Source: Hymenobacter mellowenesis (GTDB taxonomy: Bacteria > Bacteroidota > Bacteroidia > Cytophagales > Hymenobacteraceae). From it: a stretch of DNA of 64,000 nt. The first letter of the stretch is position 1; the number at the start of each line of letters is the position of its first letter. The translations under genes were made by a program, and so were the position numbers. The DNA lies in the NCBI RefSeq assembly GCF_030581005.1, contig NZ_JAUQSX010000009.1:124001-188000 (forward strand). The letters are read 5' to 3'. The notes beneath the pieces are model-generated. The model had not been told where the DNA came from and ran no database searches. It was given only the letters and a program-made list of their open reading frames with translations. Shown here piece after piece: positions 1-7,630 of the stretch.

Positions 1-916
1 GGCGCTCGTCGGGCTGCCCGGCTACGAAGCAGCGGCGCGACTGCCCGATTTCGGCCAGCGCCACGTCCAGCACCAGCTCCACTTTCTCGGCGGGCACCTT
101 CACGCCGCCGGTGTTTATCACAAAATCGGCCCGGCCCAGCCACTCAAATGTGTGGGCATCAAGCAAATTCACTTGGTCGTTGGTCACGATGAGCTGGTCG
201 TCGGTCACGTCGCCGCGCAGCGTGAGGCAGCCGCGCTCGTCCTGCCCCGCCGCAATGCCCTGGAACACCCGGAAGCGCGCGCTGGCCTCGGGCCCGTTGA
301 GGCGGCGCAGGGCCACGTGCGAGCAGGTTTCAGTCATGCCGTACGTCAGGTACACCGGCACGCTCAGCGGCTGCAACTCCTGCGTTAGCGAGGCATCGGC
401 GGGGGCGCCGCCTATCAATATGGCCTTCATTCGGTTGAGGCGCGGGGCCAGGCCGGCCGCCAGCACGGCCTTGATTTGCAGGGGCACGAAGGCCGAAAAA
501 TCAAATTCCGCATCGGCCGTCACGTAGTCGAACGGGTTGGCGTGCGGCTCCACAATGGTCAGGTGCACGTTGCGCTCCAGCCCGCGCACCAGCATCATCA
601 TGCCCCCAATGTACTCGCAGTTGAGGCAGACCAGCGCCCGGTCGCCGGGACCCAGGTCAAAATAATCGGCCGTGCGCCGGGCTGAGGCCTCAAGCTGCCG
701 ACGACGCAACGTGATGGCCGACGGCGTGCCCGTGCTTCCCGAGGTGTGCAGCACAAATTCCTGGGTGCCCGTCAGCCACTGCCGTACAAAATCCAGCACC
801 TTGGCTTCGTAGCCATTCACGGGCGCGTCGAGCTGCGCGGGGTATTGCTGGATGGCCGCGTAAGTGAATTCGCGGCCGTTGAGCAGGAGGCAGGTGGGCA
901 GGGCTGAAGAGGTCAT
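1..916 (-). CDS. menE: o-succinylbenzoate-CoA ligase MenE, 3' end cut by window edge
   Basis: Acyl-adenylating enzyme that activates o-succinylbenzoate to its CoA thioester in menaquinone synthesis. My own translation from the ATG at 916 shows the AMP-binding P-loop HTSGSTGTPS at residues 57-66, the adenylation motif YGMTET at 192-197 and a C-terminal INTGGVKVPAEKVE stretch near 280. About 305 residues are visible of an expected 350 or so; the stop lies beyond the window edge. The neighbouring menB, menD and menF support the assignment. A consensus -7 box ends only 4 nt before the ATG, so the transcript may be leaderless. Confidence 0.93.
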   Translation of the reverse strand, partial: MTSSALPTCLLLNGREFTYAAIQQYPAQLDAPVNGYEAKVLDFVRQWLTGTQEFVLHTSGSTGTPSAITLRRRQLEASARRTADYFDLGPGDRALVCLNCEYIGGMMMLVRGLERNVHLTIVEPHANPFDYVTADAEFDFSAFVPLQIKAVLAAGLAPRLNRMKAILIGGAPADASLTQELQPLSVPVYLTYGMTETCSHVALRRLNGPEASARFRVFQGIAAGQDERGCLTLRGDVTDDQLIVTNDQVNLLDAHTFEWLGRADFVINTGGVKVPAEKVELVLDVALAEIGQSRRCFVAGQPDER

Positions 917-920
917 GGGG

Positions 921-928
921 CAAAACTA
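921..928 (-). promoter_or_regulatory. -7 promoter box TAGTTTTG for menE
   Basis: Read on the minus strand the box is TAGTTTTG, a full match to the Bacteroidetes TAnnTTTG consensus. It ends 4 nt (CCCC) before the menE ATG, placing the expected transcription start at or next to the start codon. No clear -33 TTG was seen. Confidence 0.6.
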
Positions 929-980
929 CGCGGCGCATCCCGCCAGCGTTCGGCGGCCCGCCCGACGATGCGGCGCCGGC

Positions 981-1628
981 CTACTCCGGCCGCTCCGCAA
1001 TTAGCAGGGTATTGGTGCCCTCCACGGCCGCAAACTCCCGCACCTCGAACCCCATTTGCAGCAGTTCGCTTTTCACCAGCTCAGCGCCCGCAGTCTGGCC
1101 GATGGTATTGAAAATCAAATGCCCGCCGGGCCGTGCGCGCTGCCGGACATACTTCCAGAAGGCCGGGGCCATAAACTTGTCCGGAACCTGGTCGTCGATG
1201 GATAAATCAATGATAACCAGCTCGTACTGCTCCGGTTGGGTTTTGACAAAGGTGAAAGCATCGGCGCATACAATCTGCAATTGCTCCGACTCGATTATCC
1301 CAAATTCCTCCCGCGCAATGCGTATCACCACCGGGTCGATGTCCACCGCGGTGATGCGGCCTTTGAAGTCGAAATCGAGCCGCAGCGTGGCCACCGCCGA
1401 CCCGCCGCCCAGGCCCAGCAGCAACACGTGGCGCACGCCCGCCAGGTCCAGCTGGCTGAGCGCAAATTTCAGAATGCGCTGCAGCGAGCCGTAGGAATAA
1501 TTGGCGTTGAGGCTGTCGAGCACCTTGCGCCCGTTCGCCACCGTCACCTCCAAATCGCCGTTGAATTCCGACCTGATTTTGCGCGTTTGCGGAAAGAAAT
1601 AGCTCAGGAGTTTCTGCGTTGAATTCAT
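981..1628 (-). CDS. spermidine synthase-like SAM-dependent methyltransferase-fold protein
   Basis: 215 residues from the ATG at 1628. The Rossmann SAM-site motif GLGGGS is at residues 72-77 and an acidic ribose-binding VDIDP loop at 95-99, an arrangement shared by spermidine synthases and class I methyltransferases. The N-terminal beta domain of true spermidine synthases is reduced to about 45 residues, so polyamine synthesis is not assured. An upstream extension to 1733 is open but lacks family-like sequence. It lies between menE and a small divergent gene; substrate unknown. Confidence 0.78.
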   Translation of the reverse strand: MNSTQKLLSYFFPQTRKIRSEFNGDLEVTVANGRKVLDSLNANYSYGSLQRILKFALSQLDLAGVRHVLLLGLGGGSAVATLRLDFDFKGRITAVDIDPVVIRIAREEFGIIESEQLQIVCADAFTFVKTQPEQYELVIIDLSIDDQVPDKFMAPAFWKYVRQRARPGGHLIFNTIGQTAGAELVKSELLQMGFEVREFAAVEGTNTLLIAERPE

Positions 1629-1747
1629 GGCCGGCTTTAAGGCTTTTTCGGGAATCAGAAGCAAAGAGCGGCCCCAGGCCAGCAAAGTTGCAAGCCTCAC
1701 TTCCTGCGTACAAGGGTTGAGCCCGTCCGCCATCCCGAAAAAAGTGC

Positions 1748-1776
1748 TTGACTTTTAAGTGAGTAATCACTAATAT
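1748..1776 (+). promoter_or_regulatory. sigma70-like promoter with an operator-like dyad
   Basis: TTGACT (1748-1753), 17 nt spacer, TAATAT (1771-1776): close to the E. coli-type consensus and unlike the TAnnTTTG boxes elsewhere in the window. The spacer holds an inverted repeat AGTGA-GTAA-TCACT at 1758-1771 that could be a repressor site. It faces the small gene at 1803. Confidence 0.5.
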
Positions 1777-1802
1777 AGGACTTATATCAACGCCTTTCCG
1801 CC

Positions 1803-1994
1803 ATGAATGCCCAACCGCAACCCGCCGCTGGTGTGGCTTCCGCAGTCGTTAGCCCGCTTCCCAAAGTCCGTCGCTTCGAGCTGTCGGAAATTAAAGCCCG
1901 CGCCAAAGCCATCAAAAAGGCCCGCAAGCAGGAAGACCGGCGGTTCTTTTTCAGCTGGTGCGCGTGCCTGCACGCCATCGGGTTCAGCTACTAG
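1803..1994 (+). CDS. small protein of unknown function, 63 aa
   Basis: Not recognised. The codons are strongly GC-biased at the third position, as in the neighbouring real genes. It begins 27 nt after a sigma70-like -10 box and ends 30 nt before a strong intrinsic terminator, so it forms a self-contained transcription unit. The protein has a Pro/Ala-rich start, a central very basic segment (KARAKAIKKARK, about residues 31-42) and an aromatic/Cys tail ending WCACLHAIGFSY. It could be a small nucleic-acid- or membrane-associated protein, or a peptide precursor; nothing decides between these. A start at the nearby second ATG in another frame gives an implausible protein. Confidence 0.6.
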   Translation: MNAQPQPAAGVASAVVSPLPKVRRFELSEIKARAKAIKKARKQEDRRFFFSWCACLHAIGFSY

Positions 1995-2024
1995 CGGTTT
2001 TTAATCGTTCTCCTACTCAAATAG

Positions 2025-2073
2025 AAAAGCGCGTCTGTTCTCTGCCGTGAGGTAGAAAACAGACGCGCTTTTT
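2025..2073. terminator. bidirectional intrinsic terminator
   Basis: Perfect 15-bp stem (2025-2039 with 2058-2072) flanked by A and T runs on both sides. It sits between the convergent small gene and menB and can stop transcription from both directions. Confidence 0.85.
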
Positions 2074-2093
2074 AGCTAAGCTCCGGGGTGAGC

Positions 2094-2918
2094 TTACGGG
2101 AATTTTGGAAATTTCGAGAAGTCAGGCTGGCGCTTTTCCATGTAGGCGTTGCGGCCTTCCTTGGCCTCGTCGCTCAGGTAGTAGAGCAGTGTGGCGTTGC
2201 CGGCTAGCTCCTGAATGCCGGCCTGTCCGTCCAGCTCCGCGTTGAAGCTCGATTTGAGCATGCGCAGTGACAAAGGGCTCTTCTGCAGAATCTTGTGGCA
2301 CCAGGCCACGGTGGTTTCTTCCAGCTTGTCGAGGGGCACCACTTTGTTCACCAGGCCCATGTCGAGGGCTTCCTGGGCGTCGTACTGGTCGCACAGGAAC
2401 CAGATTTCGCGCGCCTTCTTCTGGCCCACGATGCGCGCCAGATAGGAGGCGCCGAAGCCGCCGTCGAACGAGCCCACGTTGGGGCCGGTCTGGCCGAAGC
2501 GGGCGTTGTCGGCCGCCACGGTCAGGTCGCACACCACGTGCAGCACGTGGCCGCCGCCGATGGCCCAGCCCGCCACCATGGCCACCACCGGCTTCGGGAT
2601 GGAGCGGATGATTTTTTGTAGCTCCAACACGTTGAGGCGGGGCACGGTGTCCTCGCCCACGTAGCCGCCGTGGCCGCGCACGCTCTGGTCGCCGCCCGAG
2701 CAGAAGGCCCGGCCGCCCTCGCCGGTGAGGATGATGACGCCGATGTCGGTGCGGTCCTGGCAGATGCGCATGGCATCAATCATCTCCTGCACCGTAAGCG
2801 GCGTGAAGGCGTTGTGCACCTGCGGCCGGTTGATGCTGATTTTGGCGATGCCGCCAAACTGCGTGAAGAGAATTTCTTTGAACTCCTTAATCGGGGTCCA
2901 GCTGATGGGTTCGGTCAT
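2094..2918 (-). CDS. menB: 1,4-dihydroxy-2-naphthoyl-CoA synthase MenB
   Basis: Crotonase-fold ring-closing enzyme that converts o-succinylbenzoyl-CoA to 1,4-dihydroxy-2-naphthoyl-CoA. The 274 residues match the family length. CSGGDQ at residues 73-78 and GGGH at 121-124 form the oxyanion-hole loops, followed by [14 protein letters not shown], which is diagnostic of MenB within crotonases. It is downstream of menD on the same strand, separated by a palindromic element, and is followed by a bidirectional terminator. Confidence 0.97.
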   Translation of the reverse strand: MTEPISWTPIKEFKEILFTQFGGIAKISINRPQVHNAFTPLTVQEMIDAMRICQDRTDIGVIILTGEGGRAFCSGGDQSVRGHGGYVGEDTVPRLNVLELQKIIRSIPKPVVAMVAGWAIGGGHVLHVVCDLTVAADNARFGQTGPNVGSFDGGFGASYLARIVGQKKAREIWFLCDQYDAQEALDMGLVNKVVPLDKLEETTVAWCHKILQKSPLSLRMLKSSFNAELDGQAGIQELAGNATLLYYLSDEAKEGRNAYMEKRQPDFSKFPKFP

Positions 2919-2941
2919 AGAGAAGAGAATGAGTGAAGTTG

Positions 2942-3044
2942 AGCGTCATGCTGAGCGCAGCCGAAGCATCTCTACCGCTTCGTTGCAATTGGTATTGATT
3001 AGTTACGCAGTAGAGATGCTTCGGCTGCGCTCAGCATGACCGTT
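2942..3044. repeat. AACGTCATG-family palindromic element, copy 1
   Basis: Perfect 31-bp arms (2945-2975 and 3010-3040) around a 34-nt loop, in the menB-menD gap. Arm subtype CTGAGCGCAGCCGAAGCATCTC. Confidence 0.9.
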
Positions 3045-3054
3045 CGGTTAATGT

Positions 3055-4890
3055 TCAAGCAAAAGCAGCCTTCACCGCCGCCCGGTATTCCTCAAAAAAC
3101 GCCGCGTTGGTCTTCGAGTCGGTGAAGACTTCCAGAATGGCCGCGCCGGTTTCGGCTGCAAAGAAAACCGGCAGCGCGGCTTCAAGTTCGGCAAAGCTCA
3201 AAACCGGGAAGTAGCGCAGATTGAAATCGCGCGCCGTGTTCTCGGCCGTGAGCAACTGGCGCGTCTCAAAAAACTCGTCCAGCTCCGGCTGTTGGCGCGG
3301 CCCGTCGATGATGCGGAAAATGCCGCCGCCGTGGTTGTTGAACAGCACCACGCGCAGGTTGGGCAGCGGGTAGTTGTGCCAGAAGGCGTTGCGGTCGTAG
3401 AAAAACGCCACGTCGCCGGTGAGCAGCACCACCGGCCGCCCGGGCTGGGCCAGCGCCGCACCCACGGCCGTACTGGTGCAGCCATCGATGCCGCTGGTGC
3501 CGCGGTTGGCGAAGACTTCAATTTGCCGGCCTTGCGGCAGGCCAAGAATGTTGGCGTAGCGCACGGCCATGCTGTTGGCTAAGTGTAGAGCGGTGCTTTC
3601 CAACAGCGCCGCCAGGGCGTGGCGGAAGGCGGAGAATTCGTTGAACGGCTGGCTTTCGTCCGTGAAAAATTGCCTTAGAAACTTAGCGGCAGCAGCATCG
3701 GCATGTTGCCAGGTGACGGGCTGAATCACATTTCGCACTTCTGAATTCGCGCTGGTGACCACCGGATTATCAGTGGCCCCGTTTGGATTCGAACCAAAGT
3801 CCGAATGCTTAGAAAGTATCTGGGGCGCTGAGAGGATGGGATTCGAACCTTTAAAGACAACACCCTCACTGATTTTCAAGACCGACAGTTGCTGAAAGAA
3901 AACCGCCGGTTGCACCCGCACGACCCGCGTCAGCGAACGAAAAGTATCGGCTGCTTCGCCAGCGGCTTGCAGATGCCAGTGCTGCGCCGGGGCCGCATCG
4001 CGCAGAAACAGCTTCAGGCTTTTCGAAATCAGCGACTGGCCAAAGGTGATAAGCAAATCGGGCTTTAGCGCGACTTTGTCATCCTTGCTCAGGCCTGCCA
4101 GGAAAATGTCCTGCCGCTGCACGGCCGACACCTCGCCCACATTGGCAATAATATCGCCCACCACGGGCACCTGCCGGGCCTGCGCAAACTCATAGAGCGC
4201 CGCCAACAGCCCGGGGTTGCTGGGCTGCTGGCCGGCTACCACCACCACGCGGCCCGCCGCCCGCAACTGCTGGCGCAGGTCCAGAATTTCGGCCGGCGAA
4301 AGTGTCGGTTTGGAATCGTGGTTATGCGTAATCTGCACATCCCGCTCATAGACAATTTCCTCCCCCGCCTTCGGATAAAACGGCTCCCGTAGCGGCACAT
4401 TCACCTGCACCGGCCCGGCGGGCGCCGCCTGCGCCAGGTTGATGGCCTCGTTCACGATGCGTGCCGAGTGCCACTTAGCATCGGCGTGCGAGGTATCAAC
4501 CGGAAACTCAAACGCGCCCTTGGCGTGCGCGCCGTAGAGGTTGCGCTGCCGGATAGTCTGCCCGTCGAGTTGGTCTATCCACTCCGGCGGCCGGTCGGCC
4601 GTGAAAATTACCAGCGGAATGTGTTGAAAAAATGCCTCCGCCACTGCCGGCGCGTAGTTCAACCCCGCTGTGCCCGAGGTGCAGACCAGCGCCACCGCCC
4701 GCCGCTGCGCCTGCGCAATCCCCAGGCCGATGAATGCCGCCGCCCGCTCATCGGGCACCACGCGCACCGTCAAATCGGGGTGGCGGGCGAAGGCCAGCGT
4801 GAGCGGCGCCGAGCGCGAGCCCGGCGAAAGCACCACGTCGGTGATGCCGTGCCGGGCGCAGATTTCGGCGATGTTATGAATGGCCTGCAT
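3055..4890 (-). CDS. menD: MenD, SEPHCHC synthase (2-succinyl-5-enolpyruvyl-6-hydroxy-3-cyclohexene-1-carboxylate synthase)
   Basis: ThDP-dependent enzyme joining isochorismate and 2-oxoglutarate. The start chosen is the ATG at 4890, which begins MQAIHNIAEICARHG and leads into the family motif SPGSRSAP (residues 22-29); an upstream extension to 4920 lies in repeat DNA. The ThDP/Mg motif GDVAFFYDRN is near 490-499 and NNHGGGIFRIID near 516-527. At 611 residues it is longer than the usual 550-580. The excess is a segment at about residues 335-385 that does not resemble MenD and is encoded by tRNA-like DNA (see the feature at 3774-3828). The frame stays open through it. Confidence 0.95.
   Translation of the reverse strand: MQAIHNIAEICARHGITDVVLSPGSRSAPLTLAFARHPDLTVRVVPDERAAAFIGLGIAQAQRRAVALVCTSGTAGLNYAPAVAEAFFQHIPLVIFTADRPPEWIDQLDGQTIRQRNLYGAHAKGAFEFPVDTSHADAKWHSARIVNEAINLAQAAPAGPVQVNVPLREPFYPKAGEEIVYERDVQITHNHDSKPTLSPAEILDLRQQLRAAGRVVVVAGQQPSNPGLLAALYEFAQARQVPVVGDIIANVGEVSAVQRQDIFLAGLSKDDKVALKPDLLITFGQSLISKSLKLFLRDAAPAQHWHLQAAGEAADTFRSLTRVVRVQPAVFFQQLSVLKISEGVVFKGSNPILSAPQILSKHSDFGSNPNGATDNPVVTSANSEVRNVIQPVTWQHADAAAAKFLRQFFTDESQPFNEFSAFRHALAALLESTALHLANSMAVRYANILGLPQGRQIEVFANRGTSGIDGCTSTAVGAALAQPGRPVVLLTGDVAFFYDRNAFWHNYPLPNLRVVLFNNHGGGIFRIIDGPRQQPELDEFFETRQLLTAENTARDFNLRYFPVLSFAELEAALPVFFAAETGAAILEVFTDSKTNAAFFEEYRAAVKAAFA
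3774..3828 (-). other. tRNA-Arg(UCU)-like sequence, D arm missing, embedded in frame in menD
   Basis: On the minus strand the order is: GCCCC (3822-3826), anticodon-type arm GATAC-TTTCTAA-GCATT with anticodon TCT, a 5-nt variable loop CGGAC, a perfect T arm TTTGG-TTCGAAT-CCAAA, acceptor 3' strand CGGGGCC and discriminator A. Every spacing from position 27 to 73 is that of a class I tRNA. The GCCCC pairs with GGGGC of the 3' strand; no D arm lies between. A second GGTTCGAATCC T-loop is found 54 nt away (3839-3849). The whole stretch is translated as part of MenD. I infer a tRNA-derived insertion, not a working tRNA gene. Confidence 0.55.
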
Positions 4891-4898
4891 GGTTTTCA

Positions 4899-4975
4899 AT
4901 GAGGAATGAAGAATGAGCAATGAAGAATTGTGACTGGTGAATCAGGAGAAGCAATTCTTCAATCCTCATTCCTCA
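4899..4975. repeat. inverted array of AATGAGGAATGA-like short units
   Basis: The arms read AATGAGGAATGA...AAGAATTG and CAATTCTTCAATCCTCATTCCTCATT around a 20-nt loop; the left arm carries a 7-nt insertion. The array lies between menD and menF, and the last codons and stop of menF fall inside its right arm. Confidence 0.75.
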
Positions 4976-6203
4976 TTAAAACGGCGCTTACGGTTTGCAA
5001 TTTCATTTGGGTTTCCTGCCACTCGCGCTCGGGGTCGGAATCGACGGTGAGGCCGGTGCCGGCGTAGAGGACGGCCTCATCGGCGCGTAGCTGCAGGCAG
5101 CGCAGGTTCACGTAGAGGCGGGCCACGCCGGGCGCGGCCACGTTCACCGGGCCCAGGAAGCCGCTGTAGTAGGCCCGGTCGTAGCCCTCGTGCTGCTGAA
5201 TAAACTCCATGGCCGCCTGCTTCGGCATGCCGCCTACGGCTGAGGTGGGGTGCAGTAGGCGGAGCATATCGGTGCCCAGGTTGGGGAAGGGCACGTGCTT
5301 GAGGTTCACCTCAAAATCGGTGCGCAGGTGTAGCAGCTGGCCGGCAATGACGGTGCGCGGGCCGGTTTCATGGTATTCGCGCAGCCGCAGCTGCTTGAAG
5401 CAACTCACGATGTAGCGCGCCACCAGCGCCTGCTCCTCAATCTCCTTCTGCCGCCAGATGGCCGTGCGGGGCGTCACCTCGGCCGTGAGGGGCTGCGTGG
5501 CGGCCAGCGCCATGGTGTGGAAAGTGCCGTCGGCCGTGACTTCGGCCAGCACCTCGGGCGTGGCGCCCAGCCAGGTGCCCACGCTCGGTACGCTCACCAG
5601 CGACACAAACGCCCGCGGGTACTTCTCCATCAATTCCACAAAGGCCCCAAACGCATCAAAACCCGGCGGCAACGGCCGGCGCGCCGCCCGCGACGTCACC
5701 ACCTTCACCACCTCCTTGTTCTCGATGGCCGCCACGCCCTCGCTCACCAAAGCGGTGTATTCGGCCTCGGTGGCGGCGTGCGGCGCGGGCTGCTGGCTGC
5801 GGTGCCAGGCCAATGTTTCTACCGTAGGAGCGGCCATCCACGCCGCGAGCCCGGGCACGATGTCATTGGCCGCAGCCGAAACCGCCACTGTTTCCGGTTC
5901 AGCCACATCGTAAGTCACGTCGGCGGGCAGAAACAGGGCCGGGTTGTGGTCGGAATCGCGGAACGGGAAAAAGGCGAAGCCGGCCGGCGCTTGGGCATCC
6001 AGCGCAGGCGGCAGGCCGGTGAAGGCCGCTTCCAGCGAGCGCGCCACCAGCAGGCGCGGGTGGTCGGCGCCGGGCTCGCGCCATAGCGCCAGCGGGCGGC
6101 CCGTGCGCAGGGCGCCGGCCGCGAGGTGGCGCAGGCGGCCCAGCACATCGAGGCCGACGGCGGTGGCCGGCCAGCGTAGTTTGCGAAGTTCGGGCACGGG
6201 CAT
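4959..6203 (-). CDS. menF: isochorismate synthase MenF
   Basis: Chorismate-binding enzyme that converts chorismate to isochorismate, the entry step of menaquinone synthesis. The 414 residues include the catalytic-lysine region NKEVVKVV, the substrate loop GTWLGATPEVL and the C-terminal block HPTSAVGGMPK followed by YYSGFLGPV, all typical of MenF/EntC. The ATG at 6203 overlaps the upstream thioesterase stop (TGATG), so translation is probably coupled. The last residues (RNED) come from a short-unit repeat array and are probably not ancestral. Confidence 0.95.
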   Translation of the reverse strand: MPVPELRKLRWPATAVGLDVLGRLRHLAAGALRTGRPLALWREPGADHPRLLVARSLEAAFTGLPPALDAQAPAGFAFFPFRDSDHNPALFLPADVTYDVAEPETVAVSAAANDIVPGLAAWMAAPTVETLAWHRSQQPAPHAATEAEYTALVSEGVAAIENKEVVKVVTSRAARRPLPPGFDAFGAFVELMEKYPRAFVSLVSVPSVGTWLGATPEVLAEVTADGTFHTMALAATQPLTAEVTPRTAIWRQKEIEEQALVARYIVSCFKQLRLREYHETGPRTVIAGQLLHLRTDFEVNLKHVPFPNLGTDMLRLLHPTSAVGGMPKQAAMEFIQQHEGYDRAYYSGFLGPVNVAAPGVARLYVNLRCLQLRADEAVLYAGTGLTVDSDPEREWQETQMKLQTVSAVLMRNED

Positions 6204-6637
6204 CAGGCGGCGTTGAGGGCGGCGCCCGGCAGGTCAATCACGGCCATGGTGATGCGGCTGAGGCACACCAGCGCGCCGGTTTCTTCGTGCGTAATACGGA
6301 TTTCCCACACCTGCGTGCTCCGGCCGATGTGCACTGGTGTGGCCCGGCCCCGCACCCAGCCGTCGCGCACGCCTTTGATGTGGTTGGCGTTGATTTCCAG
6401 TCCCACGCAGGCCTGCTTCGTGCGGTCGACGCGCAGGGTGGCGGCGATGCTGCCCAGGGTTTCGGCCAGGGCCACGGAAGCACCGCCGTGCAGCAGGCCC
6501 ATGGGCTGATGGGTGCGGCCGTCCACGGGCATGCGGCCTTCGAGGTGGTCATCGGCCACGACCGTGATTTCAATGCCGAGGGCATGGGCCAGGTTCGGGC
6601 GCGAATTGGTCCACTGCTGTACGTCTTCCAGGGTCAT
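6203..6637 (-). CDS. menI: hotdog-fold thioesterase, probable 1,4-dihydroxy-2-naphthoyl-CoA hydrolase (MenI-like)
   Basis: A 144-residue PaaI/MenI-type hotdog protein. The core HQPMGLLHGGASVALAET holds the HGG turn and the glutamate expected to act in catalysis. As the first gene of the menF-menD-menB group, overlapping menF by one nucleotide, it is the best candidate to release 1,4-dihydroxy-2-naphthoate from CoA. Another acyl-CoA substrate cannot be excluded from sequence. A second, unlinked hotdog protein is encoded at 41308. Confidence 0.85.
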   Translation of the reverse strand: MTLEDVQQWTNSRPNLAHALGIEITVVADDHLEGRMPVDGRTHQPMGLLHGGASVALAETLGSIAATLRVDRTKQACVGLEINANHIKGVRDGWVRGRATPVHIGRSTQVWEIRITHEETGALVCLSRITMAVIDLPGAALNAA

Positions 6638-6641
6638 ATGC

Positions 6642-6739
6642 TAGTTGTCAGTTGTTGGTTGTCAGTTGTTCGTCGTTGGAAAGTAGGAAACCAGCAGGCT
6701 TCACCGGGCTAACCACTGACAACGAACAACGAACAACTA
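6642..6739. repeat. inverted array of TTGTCAGTTGT / ACAACGAACAAC short units
   Basis: The left arm (6642-6668) is built from TAGTTGTCAGTTGTTGG-like units and the right arm (6713-6739) from their complement CACTGACAACGAACAACG. The array fills the divergent gap between the thioesterase and the phosphatase gene. Confidence 0.7.
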
Positions 6740-6800
6740 AAAATCAAACCTCGTACTTTGAGGGATTGTTGACGGATTGTTACGCAAAACTACACGCAAC

Positions 6801-7421
6801 GTGAGGCCCCGGACCATCTTCCTCCTGCGCCACGGCCAGACCGATTTCAACGTGCGCGGCATCGTGCAGGGCAGCGGCGTCGATTCTAGCCTCAACGACG
6901 TTGGCCGGCGCCAGGCCGCGCAGTTTTTCGCGGCCTACGGGCACGTGCCCTTCGATAAAGTCTATACCTCGGCCCTGCGCCGCACCCACGAGTCGGTGCA
7001 GCAGTTCCTCGACCTCGGCCTGCCCCACGAAGCCCACACCGCCCTCAACGAAATCAGTTGGGGCGTGCGCGAGGGCACCCGCATCACCATGGACGAGGAC
7101 GCCGAATACCGCCAAGTGCTGGCCGGCTGGGTGGCCGGCGATGATAACGCCCGCCTCACCGGCGGCGAAAGCCCAGCCGAAGTAGCTGCTCGCCAGCGCC
7201 CGTTCATCGAACTATTGAAATCCCGCGACGACGAAGAAACCGTTCTCGTCTGCATGCACGGCCGGGCCCTGCGTGTCATGCTCTGCCAGCTCCTCAACTA
7301 CCCGCTCAGCTGCATGGAAGGCTTCGAGCACAGCAATTTATGCCTGTATAAGCTGGAGTACACTGGGTCGGTGTTCACCATTAAGAACTTTCTGGATGTG
7401 GCGCATTTGCAGGTGGGTTAA
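6801..7421 (+). CDS. histidine phosphatase superfamily protein (phosphoglycerate mutase-like)
   Basis: The RHGQTDFN motif near the N terminus carries the phosphohistidine, and a second histidine lies in VCMHGRALRVM. About 206 residues, a normal length for a small phosphatase of this family. The start is uncertain: GTG at 6801 gives the usual short N terminus before RHG, TTG at 6777 adds eight residues, and there is no ATG. A near-consensus -7 box (TACTTTGA) lies just upstream. Substrate unknown; small phosphorylated metabolites are typical. Confidence 0.88.
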   Translation: MRPRTIFLLRHGQTDFNVRGIVQGSGVDSSLNDVGRRQAAQFFAAYGHVPFDKVYTSALRRTHESVQQFLDLGLPHEAHTALNEISWGVREGTRITMDEDAEYRQVLAGWVAGDDNARLTGGESPAEVAARQRPFIELLKSRDDEETVLVCMHGRALRVMLCQLLNYPLSCMEGFEHSNLCLYKLEYTGSVFTIKNFLDVAHLQVG

Positions 7422-7570
7422 GCTAATGGATTATGTTTCCCACAATCTTGTATCACTGGTTTCGATACGTAGTACAATGTCGGACTTGTCCCCTGCATTG
7501 CTGTAACAACCTGTCCTCTGCATTCTGCATTGCTGTAACAATTGTTGTGACATGAGGTCAAAGCCAAACA

Positions 7571-7600
7571 TTGTACGGCCAACTTTTCGGGCTAATTTTG
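7571..7600 (+). promoter_or_regulatory. Bacteroidetes-type promoter for pdhC
   Basis: TTG at 7571-7573, 19-nt spacer, TAATTTTG at 7593-7600, which is a full -33/-7 match. It lies 30 nt before the ATG at 7631 and so argues against a longer reading from 7571. Confidence 0.75.
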
Positions 7601-7630
7601 GCCTCCTCAACTCTAGCGCTTCCATATCCG

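Noticed and set aside
1787-1978. minus-strand small proteins opposite the 63-aa gene
   Set aside because: No promoter or terminator in that direction and unlikely codon use.
3774-3828. functional tRNA-Arg gene
   Set aside because: No D arm, an imperfect anticodon stem (A-C pair), no CCA, and it lies within an open coding frame.
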